From Paraburkholderia caffeinilytica (GTDB lineage: Bacteria > Pseudomonadota > Gammaproteobacteria > Burkholderiales > Burkholderiaceae), in the NCBI RefSeq assembly GCF_003368325.1, contig NZ_CP031467.1, positions 620,001 through 684,000 of the forward strand: a stretch of DNA of 64,000 nucleotides, given 5' to 3'. A program made the position numbers and the translations under genes. Of this stretch, positions 33,482 through 43,327 are shown in pieces; the first letter of the stretch is position 1, and the number at the start of each line of letters is the position of its first letter. The notes beneath the pieces are model-generated. The model was given only the letters and a program-made list of their open reading frames with translations, was not told where the DNA came from and did not search any database.

Positions 33482-33679
33482 TCAGTAGTCCGCGTCTTCG
33501 ATCCATGCAGCCTGAATCGCTTCAAGGATCTTTTCGTTCGAGCGGTTGGGATCGTCGTCGAAACCTTCCAGCTCGGTCACCCAACGGTGCAAATCAGTGA
33601 AGCGCACCTGTTGCGGATCGATGTCCTGGTGCTTGTCAGTCAAGGCCATCGCGATGTCTTGCGTATCGGTCCACTTCAT
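33482..33679 (-). CDS. iscX: Fe-S cluster assembly protein IscX
   Basis: 65-residue acidic protein (MKWTDTQDIAMALTDKH, then VRFTDLHRWVTELEGFDDDP), diagnostic of IscX/YfhJ. It binds IscS and iron and tunes cluster assembly together with frataxin. Last gene of the isc operon, 15 bp after fdx. Confidence 0.96.
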   Translation of the reverse strand: MKWTDTQDIAMALTDKHQDIDPQQVRFTDLHRWVTELEGFDDDPNRSNEKILEAIQAAWIEDADY

Positions 33680-33694
33680 GGCTGCATCCTCCAG

Positions 33695-34036
33695 TTAGTG
33701 ATTTTCCTTCGCGTGATTGATCGAGTAGCGCGGGATTTCGACGACCAGATCCTGCTCGGCCGGCACCATCGCCTGGCACGACAGACGCGAGGCCGGTTCG
33801 AGCCCCCACGCCTTGTCCAGCAGATCGTCCTCGTCTTCCTCGGACGGCGTCAAGGCGGCGAAACCCTCACGCACGATCACGTGACAAGTCGTGCACGCGC
33901 AGGACTTCTCGCATGCGTGCTCGATTTCGATGCCGTGTTCGAGCAGACTGTCGCAGATGCTCTTGCCGGGCACGGCGTCGATCACCGCGCCTTCAGGGCA
34001 CAGTTCGACGTGAGGCAGCACAACGATTTGAGGCAT
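33695..34036 (-). CDS. fdx: ISC-type [2Fe-2S] ferredoxin
   Basis: Adrenodoxin-type ferredoxin that supplies electrons for cluster assembly. 113 residues; cluster ligands in CEKSCACTTCHVIV and the distant Cys in RLSCQAMV. N-terminus MPQIVVLPHVELCPEGAV is typical. It lies between hscA and iscX, in standard order. Confidence 0.97.
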   Translation of the reverse strand: MPQIVVLPHVELCPEGAVIDAVPGKSICDSLLEHGIEIEHACEKSCACTTCHVIVREGFAALTPSEEDEDDLLDKAWGLEPASRLSCQAMVPAEQDLVVEIPRYSINHAKENH

Positions 34037-34175
34037 ACATTTTCCGTTTGGGTCTGCGGCACGGCGGCTGCAAACAGGCTCCGTACCATTTTACTGGCGC
34101 CGCGCGGACTTTTTAAGTCCGTGCGGCGCGATTCATTGCCGGCCGACGCACGGGGTGCGGGCCATGCCGCCAGTC

Positions 34176-36047
34176 TCAGATCTCGTCGAGCTTGCGGCCG
34201 GCCAGCGCGCGGCGAATGCCCTTGTTCATGCGGCGGGCGGCGAATTCGTCGGTGCCTTCGGCAAGCGTTTTGGTCGCGGCTTCGATGGCGTCGGCATCGT
34301 CGCTCTGGGCGATGTCGCGCAACGCGTTGAGCAGCGTGTCGAGTTCCGCGCGTTCGCTGTCGTCGAGCAATTCGGCGTCGGCGGCGAGCGCCGCATCGGT
34401 GGCTTCGACGAGACGGCGCGCTTCGACCTGCGCCTCACGCAGCGCGCGCGCGCGCATGTCGATTTCGGCGGTCGAGAAGCTCTCTTCGAGCATCCGGGCG
34501 ATGTCGTCGTCGGCGAGACCGTAGGACGGCTTGACCACCACCGACGCTTCCACGCCCGAGCCCTGTTCGCGCGCGAACACGGACAACAGGCCGTCCGCGT
34601 CGACCTGATACGTGACGCGAATCCGCGCCGCGCCGGCGGCCATCGGCGGAATGCCGCGCAACTCGAAGCGCGCGAGCGAACGGCAATCGCTGACGAGCTC
34701 GCGCTCGCCTTGCACGACGTGGATCGCCATGGCCGTCTGGCCGTCCTTGAAGGTCGTGAAATCCTGCGCGCGGGCGACCGGGATCGTCGAATTGCGCGGG
34801 ATGATCTTCTCGGTCAAACCGCCCATCGTTTCGACGCCGAGCGACAGCGGAATGACGTCGAGCAGCAGCCAGTCGTCGCCGTCCGCGCCGCGATTGCCGG
34901 CGAGCAGATCGGCCTGGATCGCCGCGCCAAGCGCGACCACCTGATCCGGGTCCAGATTGATGAGCGGCGGCTGGCCGAAGAACGACTCGACCGCGCGGCG
35001 GATCACCGGCATGCGCGTCGCGCCGCCGACCAGCACCACGCCCTTGATGTCCCTGGTCGCAACCTTGGCGTCGCGCAGCGCCTTCTTCGTCGGCCCAAGC
35101 GTACGCTGGACCAGCGCCTGAGTGATGGCCTCGAAAGTGGCCTCGTCGATCGTCAGATCGATCTGTGCGCCGTTCGAGAGCGTTGCCTGTACCTTTGCAC
35201 CCGGCGCGTCGGACAACGTCTCCTTGGTCACGCGTACGCTGTCGAGCAGCAGGCGGACGTCTTCGGGCGCGAGCGTTTGCGGCGCAATGCCTGCCTGCTC
35301 CAGCACGTGGCGATACAGGGCATGGTCGAAATCGTCGCCGCCGAGCGCGGAATCGCCGCCCGCCGCGAGCACTTCGAACACCCCCTTGGTGAGCTTCAGA
35401 ATCGACAGATCGAAGGTGCCGCCGCCGAGGTCGTAGACTGCGTAGAGGCCTTCGGAGCCGTTATCGAGACCGTAGGCGATCGCGGCCGCGGTCGGCTCGT
35501 TCAGGAGACGCAGCACGTTCAGGCCGGCCAGACGCGCCGCGTCCTTGGTCGCCTGGCGCTGTGCTTCGTCGAAATACGCCGGTACGGTGATAACCGCGCC
35601 GACCAGTTCGTCGCCGAGCGTGTCTTCCGCTCGCTGACGCAGCGTCGCGAGAATTTCCGCCGACACTTCGACCGGGCTCTTCACGCCGTCGACGGTACGG
35701 ATCTGCACCATGCCGGGCGCGTCGACGAAATCGTACGGCGCGTTCTCGGCGCCTTCCACTTCCGCCTTGCCGCGGCCCATGAAGCGCTTGACCGACACGA
35801 TGGTGTTGCGCGGATCGGTCGCGGCTTCAGCCTTGGCCGTGCGGCCGATACGGCGGCCGCCCTTTTCCAGGTAACGCACCACCGACGGCAGCAGCGCATA
35901 GCCGTCTTCGTCGGGCAGCACGTCGGGCACGCCGCTGCGCACGGCGGCAACGAGGGAATTGGTGGTGCCGAGATCGATACCGACCGCCAGACGCCGCTGA
36001 TGGGGCGCCGGCGCCATGCCGGGTTCGGAGATTTGCAGTAGGGCCAT
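34176..36047 (-). CDS. hscA: Hsp70-type chaperone HscA
   Basis: Specialised Hsp70 that, with HscB, releases clusters from IscU. 623 residues from ATG 36047 ([17 protein letters not shown]): ATPase motifs [30 protein letters not shown] and [14 protein letters not shown], then the substrate-binding domain. The 34-residue extension upstream of this ATG is not hsp-like and is excluded. Its client motif is present in IscU (LPPVK). Confidence 0.97.
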   Translation of the reverse strand: MALLQISEPGMAPAPHQRRLAVGIDLGTTNSLVAAVRSGVPDVLPDEDGYALLPSVVRYLEKGGRRIGRTAKAEAATDPRNTIVSVKRFMGRGKAEVEGAENAPYDFVDAPGMVQIRTVDGVKSPVEVSAEILATLRQRAEDTLGDELVGAVITVPAYFDEAQRQATKDAARLAGLNVLRLLNEPTAAAIAYGLDNGSEGLYAVYDLGGGTFDLSILKLTKGVFEVLAAGGDSALGGDDFDHALYRHVLEQAGIAPQTLAPEDVRLLLDSVRVTKETLSDAPGAKVQATLSNGAQIDLTIDEATFEAITQALVQRTLGPTKKALRDAKVATRDIKGVVLVGGATRMPVIRRAVESFFGQPPLINLDPDQVVALGAAIQADLLAGNRGADGDDWLLLDVIPLSLGVETMGGLTEKIIPRNSTIPVARAQDFTTFKDGQTAMAIHVVQGERELVSDCRSLARFELRGIPPMAAGAARIRVTYQVDADGLLSVFAREQGSGVEASVVVKPSYGLADDDIARMLEESFSTAEIDMRARALREAQVEARRLVEATDAALAADAELLDDSERAELDTLLNALRDIAQSDDADAIEAATKTLAEGTDEFAARRMNKGIRRALAGRKLDEI

Positions 36048-36158
36048 CTGGATATTCCCGGGGCCGCCTGGCCCCGTCCTGAATTTTGCGTTACTGGATA
36101 TATTGCTACGGCTGCTCTCGCCGCGTACGCGTACGCACCACCGGCGCACGCCGGACCG

Positions 36159-36686
36159 CTAGCTCTCGAGCCGTTCGATCTGTGTGCCGATTTCCGATGC
36201 CACCCGCTCGATGAACATCAACTGCCGCACCGCCTCGCCCGCCGCCTGATTCGCGCCGCTGTCGAGCAGCGCACCGAGCTTGTCGAAACGCATGCGCTCT
36301 TCGTCGCGCAGCTCGGCCAGCAAGGCGTCGAGCGCGTCGACGTTCTTCGCCGCGGCCGCGTCTTCAATCCCTTCGCGCCACTCCATCTGCTGCATCAGAA
36401 ACGCCGGCTCCATCGCCGTATTGTTCTGCGCGCCGATGTCGATGCCGCGCACATGCAAGAGATAGGTCGCGCGCTTCAACGGATCGCGCAGCGTCTGGTA
36501 CGCCTCGTTGGCACGCGTCGCCCACTGCATCGCCACGCGCTTTTGCGCGTCGCCCGCCGCCGCGAAGCGGTCCGGATGCACTTGCGCCTGCACCGTGCGG
36601 TAGGCGTGATCGAGTGCCGCTGCGTCGAGCGCGAATTGCGCCGGCAGATCGAACAGGTCGAAGTGGCTGTCGTTCAGCGAGGCCAT
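36159..36686 (-). CDS. hscB: J-domain co-chaperone HscB
   Basis: 175 residues with an N-terminal J domain ([19 protein letters not shown]; the HPD triad is intact) and a C-terminal three-helix IscU-binding domain. It stimulates HscA ATPase and delivers IscU. It lies between iscA and hscA, but 190 bp from iscA with a terminator-like hairpin in the gap. Confidence 0.95.
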   Translation of the reverse strand: MASLNDSHFDLFDLPAQFALDAAALDHAYRTVQAQVHPDRFAAAGDAQKRVAMQWATRANEAYQTLRDPLKRATYLLHVRGIDIGAQNNTAMEPAFLMQQMEWREGIEDAAAAKNVDALDALLAELRDEERMRFDKLGALLDSGANQAAGEAVRQLMFIERVASEIGTQIERLES

Positions 36687-36824
36687 CGGATAAAAGGAGT
36701 CCGTTAAGGAAAGCGCACCGGAGTGCAGGCTAAAAACGCAGATCGAAAGCGCCGTGGAGATTCGCCGGCGGATCCGGCGGCAAAGTCAGCCGGAAAGCAC
36801 CAACCCGGATGCGCGGATGAAACT

Positions 36825-36848
36825 AAAAAGGCGGCCCGCGCCGCCTTT
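36825..36848 (-). terminator. terminator-like hairpin between iscA and hscB
   Basis: On the minus strand AAAGGCGG-CGCGGG-CCGCCTTT is followed by more T (TTTTTAG overall), 28 bp past the iscA stop. It is a short but plausible intrinsic attenuator splitting iscRSUA from hscBA-fdx-iscX. Confidence 0.6.
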
Positions 36849-36875
36849 GATCCGCTGCACGCGGAATGAGCCGAT

Positions 36876-37199
36876 TTATACGCGGAACGATTCGCCGCAA
36901 CCGCACTCGTCCTTCACGTTCGGGTTGTTGAACTTGAAGCCTTCGTTCAACCCTTCGCGTGCGAAGTCGAGTTCGGTGCCGTCGATATAGGCGAGGCTCT
37001 TCGGGTCGACAATGATCTTCACGCCGTTGCAGTCGAACACTTCGTCTTCGGGCGCGAGTTCATCCACGTACTCGAGCTTGTAGGCCAAACCCGAGCAACC
37101 GGTCGTGCGCACGCCCACGCGCAGCCCGACACCCTTGCCGCGACGAGTCAGATACTTCTGGACGTGCTGTGCTGCCTTTTCGGTCAACGTAATTGCCAT
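36876..37199 (-). CDS. iscA: A-type Fe-S carrier IscA
   Basis: 107 residues from ATG 37199 ([17 protein letters not shown]). The three ligand cysteines are in [13 protein letters not shown] and DECGCGESF. Carrier of Fe-S clusters from IscU to targets. Standard length for IscA; I reject the 11-residue upstream extension. Confidence 0.97.
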   Translation of the reverse strand: MAITLTEKAAQHVQKYLTRRGKGVGLRVGVRTTGCSGLAYKLEYVDELAPEDEVFDCNGVKIIVDPKSLAYIDGTELDFAREGLNEGFKFNNPNVKDECGCGESFRV

Positions 37200-37396
37200 A
37201 GCGTTTCTCATTGCGCCGCGCGTGTTCGTCACTCCTGTGCCTACTGACGCGCTGCTACCCTGCCTGCTTCAAATATCGCTCATGCCGGACGGTGTTTGTT
37301 GCCTGCGCCGCCCGCTTCGGCTCACCCGGATAAGCACTCAACAGCGCGCCCAGATAAGCACTCAAACGAGCACCCGACCGCGCGCTCGACTGCCGC

Positions 37397-37810
37397 TTAC
37401 GCGTGTTGCTGGTCGCCTTCGACGACCGCTTCACCGTGGCGTTGCTTGTAGTCGGCGACCGCCGCCTTGATCGCGTCTTCCGCGAGGATCGAGCAGTGGA
37501 TCTTCACCGGCGGCAGCGCCAGTTCTTCGGCGATCTGCGTGTTCTTGATCGACATGGCCTGATCGAGCGTCTTGCCCTTCACCCATTCGGTGACGAGCGA
37601 GCTCGACGCGATCGCCGAACCGCAGCCATACGTCTTGAACTTCGCGTCTTCGATGATGCCGTCCGCGCCCACGCGGATCTGCAGCTTCATCACGTCGCCG
37701 CAAGCCGGCGCGCCGACCATGCCGGTGCCGACCGCATCGTCGTCCTTCGCGAAGGAACCGACGTTGCGCGGGTTTTCGTAGTGGTCCAGAACCTTTGCGC
37801 TATAAGACAT
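37397..37810 (-). CDS. iscU: Fe-S cluster scaffold IscU
   Basis: 137 residues; cluster ligands in APACGDVM, KTYGCGSAIA and KIHCSILAED with the conserved Asp after the first Cys, and the HscA recognition motif LPPVK. A short extra tail (EAVVEGDQQHA) extends it a little past the usual end. Scaffold on which IscS sulfur and iron are joined. Confidence 0.97.
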   Translation of the reverse strand: MSYSAKVLDHYENPRNVGSFAKDDDAVGTGMVGAPACGDVMKLQIRVGADGIIEDAKFKTYGCGSAIASSSLVTEWVKGKTLDQAMSIKNTQIAEELALPPVKIHCSILAEDAIKAAVADYKQRHGEAVVEGDQQHA

Positions 37811-37899
37811 GATTACACTCCTTGTTTCGTTTCAACCTGCATTCGTTGCGTGATCGACGCAAACCGCGACGCAAAGCGCGCCGCTTAAGCGTTGGCGCG

Positions 37900-39123
37900 T
37901 CAGTGCGCAGCCCACTTGATCGTCGAAATATCGATCCCGTCCTGGTGCATTTCCCACAGCGGCGACAAATCGCGCAGCTTCGAAATTTTGGTCTTCAACA
38001 GGTTGATCACGTAATCGACATCCTGCTCCGTCGTGAAACGGCCAACCGTGAAGCGGATCGAGCTATGCGCCAGCTCGTCGTTGCGACCGAGTGCGCGCAG
38101 CACGTACGACGGTTCCAGCGAAGCCGACGTACACGCCGAACCCGACGACACCGCCACGTCCTTCACCGCCATGATCAGCGATTCGCCTTCGACGAAATTG
38201 AAGCTGATGTTCAGATTGTGCGGCACACGCTTTTCCATGTCGCCGTTCACATACGTTTCTTCCATGTCCTGCAGGCCGCGCAGCAACCGGTCGCGCAGCA
38301 TGCGGATGCGTTCGTTTTCCGTCGCCATTTCTTCACGCGCGATACGGAACGCTTCGCCCATACCGACGATCTGGTGCGTTGCCAGCGTGCCCGAACGCAT
38401 GCCGCGCTCGTGACCGCCGCCGTGCATCTGCGCTTCGATACGGATGCGCGGCTTGCGGCGCACGTACAGCGCGCCAATGCCCTTCGGACCATACGTCTTG
38501 TGGGCCGAGAACGACATCAGGTCGACCTTCAGCTTTTGCAGATCGATCGCGACCTTGCCGGTGGCTTGCGCCGCGTCGACGTGGAAAATGATGCCTTTTT
38601 CACGGGTGATCTCGCCGATCGCCTCGATGTCCTGGATCACGCCGATCTCGTTGTTCACAGACATGACCGACACCAGAATCGTGTCCGGGCGCAGCGCGGC
38701 CTTGAACGTATCGAGGTCGATCAGGCCGTCTTCCTTCACATCCAGATACGTGACTTCGAAGCCTTCGCGCTCGAGTTCGCGGCAGGTGTCGAGCACAGCC
38801 TTGTGCTCGGTCTTCACCGTGACGATGTGCTTGCCCTTGCTTTTGTAGAAGTGCGCGGCACCCTTGAGCGCGAGGTTGTCCGACTCCGTTGCGCCCGAGG
38901 TCCAGATGATTTCGCGCGGATCGGCGTTCACCAACGCGGCGACGTTCTCGCGTGCTTCCTCGACCGCACGTTCCGCGGCCCAGCCATACGAATGGCTGCG
39001 CGACGCGGGGTTGCCGAACTGCTCGCGCAGGTACGGAATCATCTTGTCCACCACGCGCGGATCGATCGGCGTCGTCGCGCTGTAGTCCATGTAAATGGGC
39101 AGGTGGAGAGTGTCGTTGTTCAT
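37900..39123 (-). CDS. iscS: cysteine desulfurase IscS
   Basis: PLP enzyme that takes sulfur from cysteine for Fe-S clusters and tRNA thiolation. 407 residues from ATG 39123 ([19 protein letters not shown]). PLP Lys in [12 protein letters not shown]; persulfide Cys in [17 protein letters not shown]. Second gene of the isc operon, 74 bp after iscR. Confidence 0.98.
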   Translation of the reverse strand: MNNDTLHLPIYMDYSATTPIDPRVVDKMIPYLREQFGNPASRSHSYGWAAERAVEEARENVAALVNADPREIIWTSGATESDNLALKGAAHFYKSKGKHIVTVKTEHKAVLDTCRELEREGFEVTYLDVKEDGLIDLDTFKAALRPDTILVSVMSVNNEIGVIQDIEAIGEITREKGIIFHVDAAQATGKVAIDLQKLKVDLMSFSAHKTYGPKGIGALYVRRKPRIRIEAQMHGGGHERGMRSGTLATHQIVGMGEAFRIAREEMATENERIRMLRDRLLRGLQDMEETYVNGDMEKRVPHNLNISFNFVEGESLIMAVKDVAVSSGSACTSASLEPSYVLRALGRNDELAHSSIRFTVGRFTTEQDVDYVINLLKTKISKLRDLSPLWEMHQDGIDISTIKWAAH

Positions 39124-39197
39124 CAATTGCTCCGGGGACGTCATTGCTCTGGCTTCTGGGTTTCTGATCAGGCTGCGGTGCGTTCAGATTGCCGCGC

Positions 39198-39728
39198 CTA
39201 GGAACCGGCCATGTTGAAAACTGAATTGGGCCCTTTCGGCACGACGCGGGCGGGTTCGACAGCCGGCGCCTCGTTGCGCCGGTCGCGCAACACCGCCGGC
39301 GCACCTTCGCGCGAACGCTGCTGATCGACCAGATCTTTCAGGGAGACCGAATCCAGGTACTCGACCATTTTCTGGTTCAGCGTCGACCACAATTCGTGCG
39401 TCATGCAGTGGCCATCGTGCTGTTTGGTGCCCTCGCACGAGCCCTTGCCGCCGCATTGGGTGGCATCGAGCGGTTCGTCGACCGCGATGATGATGTCGGC
39501 GACAGTCACGTCTTCAGCGCGGCGGGCCAGATTGTAGCCGCCGCCCGGTCCGCGCACGGACTCGACGATTTCGTGACGACGCAGCTTGCCGAACAGCTGC
39601 TCGAGATAAGACAGGGAGATATGTTGGCGCTGGCTGATACCTGCAAGCGTCACCGGGCCCTGCTCCTGGCGCAGTGCCAGGTCAATCATCGCCGTGACGG
39701 CGAAACGGCCTTTCGTGGTGAGTCTCAT
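39198..39728 (-). CDS. iscR: Fe-S regulator IscR (Rrf2 family)
   Basis: 176 residues from ATG 39728 (MRLTTKGRFAVTAMIDLAL). Winged helix with HISLSYLEQLFGKLR, and cluster cysteines in QCGGKGSCEG and GHCMTHELW. In E. coli, [2Fe-2S]-IscR represses its own operon through type 1 sites; two such sites lie directly upstream here. First gene of the isc operon. Confidence 0.97.
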   Translation of the reverse strand: MRLTTKGRFAVTAMIDLALRQEQGPVTLAGISQRQHISLSYLEQLFGKLRRHEIVESVRGPGGGYNLARRAEDVTVADIIIAVDEPLDATQCGGKGSCEGTKQHDGHCMTHELWSTLNQKMVEYLDSVSLKDLVDQQRSREGAPAVLRDRRNEAPAVEPARVVPKGPNSVFNMAGS

Positions 39729-39745
39729 ATGGTGTGGGAACCGCA

Positions 39746-39770
39746 ATTCTCGACAAGTTTGGTCAAGTAT
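39746..39770 (-). promoter_or_regulatory. second IscR type 1-like operator
   Basis: 25-bp element with half-sites CTCGACA and GGTCAAGTAT. By eye it keeps about 21 of 25 positions of the E. coli type 1 consensus as I remember it. It lies on the iscR-proximal side, 2 bp from the better site. Confidence 0.6.
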
Positions 39771-39793
39771 AAATACATGACTGAATTAGTCAA
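39766..39793 (-). promoter_or_regulatory. isc operon sigma70 promoter
   Basis: Minus-strand TTGACT (39788-39793), 16-bp spacer, TATACT (39766-39771); both boxes are 5 of 6 to consensus. The -35 box is inside the upstream IscR operator and the -10 box touches the second, so IscR binding should block polymerase. Confidence 0.85.
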
Positions 39794-39797
39794 GTAT
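39773..39797 (-). promoter_or_regulatory. IscR type 1 operator
   Basis: 25-bp imperfect palindrome ATACATGACT-GAATT-AGTCAAGTAT. It matches the type 1 consensus that I remember (ATA..YGACT...AGTCR..TAT) at all but one position, and covers the -35 box of the isc promoter. Confidence 0.85.
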
Positions 39798-39870
39798 CCC
39801 TATCGTGATTTGGGTCATTTGCTTAATTGCTGGATAAGCGGGCCCAAACTTCACCGATGACGCGCCGGCC

Positions 39871-40368
39871 TTACGTCGTCAATTGAGGACGCAACGCGGC
39901 GATCAGTCCCCGGCAGGCTGCTTCGCATTGATCCAGCACCCGTTCAAACCCTTCAGCGCCGCCAAAATAGGGGTCGGCGACTTCGCGGGCACCGCTCCAG
40001 CGGCCATCTGCCTCAGGCACGAACTCCATTAGCAGGCGGATTTTGTCCCGCTGCTCCGCCGGACAAATCTGACGCAGTGCGGCAACGTTTTTGTCGTCCA
40101 TCGCGATCAGCAGATCGAAGCGCTCGAAGTCGGCGGCAGCGATCTGGCGTCCACGCAAGGCGGCCAACTCATAACCCCGCTGTTCGGCCGCATGCTGCGC
40201 GCGGTCGTCAGGCGGCTGACCGATGTGCCAGTCGCCCGTGCCGGCGGAATCGATCAGAACGCGCTCCGCGAGCTTTGCCTCCTCGACCAGACGGCGCATC
40301 ACGCCTTCCGCGGTCGGCGAACGACAGATGTTCCCCAGGCAGACAAAGCAGACGGACACGGTTTTCAT
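39871..40368 (-). CDS. low-molecular-weight protein-tyrosine phosphatase
   Basis: 165 residues with the N-terminal P-loop VCFVCLGNICRSPTAEG (CX5R nucleophile loop) and the general-acid Asp in EVADPYFGG. Such enzymes act on tyrosine-phosphorylated proteins; some regulate capsule kinases, but no kinase is near. It lies upstream of iscR in the same direction; the isc promoter falls in the gap, so transcription is probably independent. Confidence 0.93.
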   Translation of the reverse strand: MKTVSVCFVCLGNICRSPTAEGVMRRLVEEAKLAERVLIDSAGTGDWHIGQPPDDRAQHAAEQRGYELAALRGRQIAAADFERFDLLIAMDDKNVAALRQICPAEQRDKIRLLMEFVPEADGRWSGAREVADPYFGGAEGFERVLDQCEAACRGLIAALRPQLTT

Positions 40369-40465
40369 CAGAGGCTTTCGGACGCTAGCCGTCCGCGGAT
40401 CGGCAGTTGGGAAACAGTGCCGCGATTATACAAAGGTCGACCGGATCGCGCCGGAGCCTACGCAT

Positions 40466-40705
40466 TCAAGACGCTTCGGCCACCGGCATTGCCGTGACGG
40501 CGTGCATGGGTTTGGCCGGCAACGTCGCCCTGGTGTCGACCATGCCGTACGAGACGGCGCGCGCCAGCTCCGCGGTCAACTGATCAGCCGCGAGCGGAGC
40601 TTGCGAGGAGCGCGAAGCAGCATCGCCGCCAATGTGCAGATAGGCCGCCACGGCAAGCGGCACAACGATGGCAAGGGGCCAGTACACCGATATTGTCTTT
40701 TTCAT
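40466..40705 (-). CDS. small membrane-anchored or secreted hypothetical protein
   Basis: 79 residues from ATG 40705 (MKKTISVYWPLAIVVPLAVA), preceded by GGAAG. One N-terminal hydrophobic helix or signal sequence, then a short Ala-rich polar body with no Cys. No family recognised. The start codon, ribosome-binding site and signal-like N-terminus support a real gene; sequence beyond that is uninformative. Confidence 0.55.
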   Translation of the reverse strand: MKKTISVYWPLAIVVPLAVAAYLHIGGDAASRSSQAPLAADQLTAELARAVSYGMVDTRATLPAKPMHAVTAMPVAEAS

Positions 40706-40974
40706 GATGTCGTTTCTTCCGATTAGGGGCTCGCGAGCTCGTGACCCACTATGCCCAGTCCAAATGCTATAGAAATTCACAATCGGGAAAAACCCACTGG
40801 CGCGAGATACAGCGTTGCGCTGGGTGGAACAGTCCACTGACTGGTTTGCGGCGGACGACGTCGACCTGAGTCGCGTTATGAAAAAGAAATCCTTACAAAC
40901 GCATACAAAACTGGCGCGACGGTTAGCGATAATAGCTGTCTTACAGTTATGAAATTTTCGCACTGGTCGTTCCA

Positions 40975-41517
40975 ATGAAACGTATTGCTCCCCTCGGCGG
41001 CCTCATGGTCATTGCTGCATTGCTAGGCGGCTGCGCCGTCTATCCGGACGGCACGCCGGTCGGCTACGGCTATGGCGGCGGCTACAGCGGTTATGACGAC
41101 TACGATGGCTACGCCGCCGGCGTGCCGGTTGTGCCGCAAACCAACGTCTACATGGGCTACAGCAATTACTGGGGCCCGGGTTACTACAACGGGCCGGGCC
41201 GCTATTACGGACCCGGGCCCGGGTATCGGGGCTATCCGGATCGGGGACGACCGAATAACGGCAACGATGGCAACAACGGCAACCGGGGAGATAACGGCGG
41301 CTGGCACGGTCAGCCGAACGGTGGGCAACACGGAGGACCGCCGCCTCAAGGCGCGGTGAGCGGGCCAAGGGGACCGAGTGGATCTAGCGCGCCACGGCCG
41401 GGCGCAGGCAGCGCGCCTCCGCCACAGCAGGCAGGTAATGGCGGTGGGCGTGGCAATGGGGGCAATGCGCAAGCCAGAGGCAGTTACAGCCGCCAGCCTG
41501 AGATGACGAACCATTGA
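40975..41517 (+). CDS. Gly/Tyr/Pro-rich predicted lipoprotein
   Basis: 180 residues: signal peptide MKRIAPLGGLMVIAALLGGC with lipobox LLGGC, then repeats rich in Gly, Tyr, Asp and Pro (GYGYGGGYSGYDDYDG) and a Gly/Asn/Pro-rich tail. It is compositionally similar to small virulence- or biofilm-linked surface lipoproteins but has no defined fold. Function unknown. Confidence 0.75.
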   Translation: MKRIAPLGGLMVIAALLGGCAVYPDGTPVGYGYGGGYSGYDDYDGYAAGVPVVPQTNVYMGYSNYWGPGYYNGPGRYYGPGPGYRGYPDRGRPNNGNDGNNGNRGDNGGWHGQPNGGQHGGPPPQGAVSGPRGPSGSSAPRPGAGSAPPPQQAGNGGGRGNGGNAQARGSYSRQPEMTNH

Positions 41518-41763
41518 CCCGGAAGGGAATGGGACAGACGTAGTCGCAGTCTCGCGTCATGGCTCCCGCAGTTGGCGGGCTTGGCGGGTATGCGGGCGGG
41601 TATTGCGGACGTGTTTCGGGCGAATTGCCCTTGGCAGGCAGCTTCAGGCCGGCGGCTCCAGTCCAGACGCGTCAGAGACAAAGCGAGAAGCTGGCTAGCC
41701 TAAGTAGCCGGCTTCGCGCCACACTCCACCAGCCGCACAAACCATAACGGCCGTGACGCGCAT

Positions 41764-43179
41764 TCAGCCAATATGGCTGCGTTGCGCGGCGTACAACTCT
41801 CGGAACGTGCGGCCGACCGGTGCCGGCATGTCGCGCGTATTGGTCCAGCCCGCGCCGCCCAGCGGCAGTCTGGCAATCGAACGATTTCGCCCGCCCATTC
41901 TTTCCAGCACGCGAACGGCCAGCTTGGTGAACAGCGCGTAAGCATCCGGGTGCAGCGCGAGGAAACCCCAAACCGCGAGCCCTGCCCGCTCCCGCCATGG
42001 CCGCAGGCGCCGCTCGACCTGCTTCTCGCGCAGCTTGCGCAGCAGATCGGACAACGGAATGCCCACCGGACACACGCTGTTGCACTCGCCGCACAACGTC
42101 GCCGCCTGAGGCAGATCCAGCGCCTTGTCGATCCCGACATAACTCGGCGTCAGCACCGACCCCATCGGCCCCGGATAAACCCAGCCGTAGGCATGACCGC
42201 CCACCTTCTGATACACCGGACAGTGGTTCATGCAGGCGCCACAGCGGATACAGCGCAACATGTCCTGGAAGTCGCCGCCGATCAGCCCCGTGCGCCCGCC
42301 GTCGACCAGCACCACGTACATATGCTCGGGACCGTCCTGATCGCCCGCGCCGCGCGGCCCGGTCAGCACGGAAAAATAGTTAGACGTGGCCTGGCCGGTT
42401 GCCGAGCGCGGCAGCAGACGCATGGCTGTCGCCAGATCTTCCAGCGTGGGCAGCACTTTCTCGATGCCGGTCACAGCCACATGCACGCGTGGCATCACCG
42501 TGCACATGCCCTCGTTGCCTTCGTTCGTGACCAGCACGACCGAGCCCGTCTCCGCCACCACGAAATTGCCGCCTGTCACGCCCATGTCCGCGGTCATGAA
42601 GTGCGGCCGCAGCATCTCGCGTGCTTCGCGGGTCATGTCGGTGATCTCCGTCAGACGCGGCCGGTGATGCGTTTTCGCGAAGAGGTCGGCGATCTCGTCC
42701 TTATCCTTATGAACGACCGGCGCGATGATGTGGCTGGGCGGCTCGTTGTCGTTGATCTGCAGAATGTATTCGCCCAGATCGGTTTCGATCGATTGCACGC
42801 CCATCTGCCCCAGCACTTCGTTCAGACGCATTTCCTCGGTGACCATCGATTTGGTCTTGATCACCTTCTTCACATCGTGCCGGCGCGCAATATCGCCGAC
42901 GAGGCGCGCGGCCTCCTGCGTCGTCTCCGCGAACAGGACCGTGACGCCGCGCCGGCTCGCTTCACGTTCGAAGGTCTCGAGCCACACGTCGAGATTTTCC
43001 AGCGCACGATTGCGGCGCTCCTTGAGCGCGGCGCGAGTAGCGGGGAAATCGATTGCGGTCATGGCCGCGGCGCGAGCCGACACGAACTTGGTCGACAGCT
43101 TGGTGAGGTTCTGCTGCAGACGCTGGTCGGCGAGTTTCTGGCCCGCGCGGGCCTTGAAATGCATCGATTGGACTTGCAT
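41764..43179 (-). CDS. lutB: lactate utilisation iron-sulfur protein LutB
   Basis: 471 residues: N-terminal LUD domain (FAETTQEAARLVGDIARRH, TKSMVTEEMRLNE, GVTGGNFVVAETGSVVLVTNEG) and two [4Fe-4S] motifs, CIRCGACMNHCPVYQ and CGECNSVCPVGIP. With LutA and LutC it oxidises L-lactate to pyruvate. It lies downstream of lutA with a 148-bp repeat-bearing gap. No lutC is present nearby. Confidence 0.93.
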   Translation of the reverse strand: MQVQSMHFKARAGQKLADQRLQQNLTKLSTKFVSARAAAMTAIDFPATRAALKERRNRALENLDVWLETFEREASRRGVTVLFAETTQEAARLVGDIARRHDVKKVIKTKSMVTEEMRLNEVLGQMGVQSIETDLGEYILQINDNEPPSHIIAPVVHKDKDEIADLFAKTHHRPRLTEITDMTREAREMLRPHFMTADMGVTGGNFVVAETGSVVLVTNEGNEGMCTVMPRVHVAVTGIEKVLPTLEDLATAMRLLPRSATGQATSNYFSVLTGPRGAGDQDGPEHMYVVLVDGGRTGLIGGDFQDMLRCIRCGACMNHCPVYQKVGGHAYGWVYPGPMGSVLTPSYVGIDKALDLPQAATLCGECNSVCPVGIPLSDLLRKLREKQVERRLRPWRERAGLAVWGFLALHPDAYALFTKLAVRVLERMGGRNRSIARLPLGGAGWTNTRDMPAPVGRTFRELYAAQRSHIG

Positions 43180-43201
43180 GGCGGCCTTGAGCGTATTCGA
43201 G

Positions 43202-43280
43202 TGAAATGCGCGGTTGAAATGCGCGAACTAAATTTGGCTGAAATGCGGCGGTTGAACTGCGGCTGGTGAACTGCGCGAAT
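43202..43280. repeat. imperfect tandem repeats between lutA and lutB
   Basis: Five copies of a TGAAMTGCGSSG-like unit begin at 43202, 43215, 43239, 43253 and 43267 (spacings 13, 24, 14, 14). They fill the spacer between the two genes. Confidence 0.75.
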
Positions 43281-43327
43281 GGGCGTGTGCCGGATCAAGT
43301 GCGCCCGTTCGCGCCCTGCGACGATCT

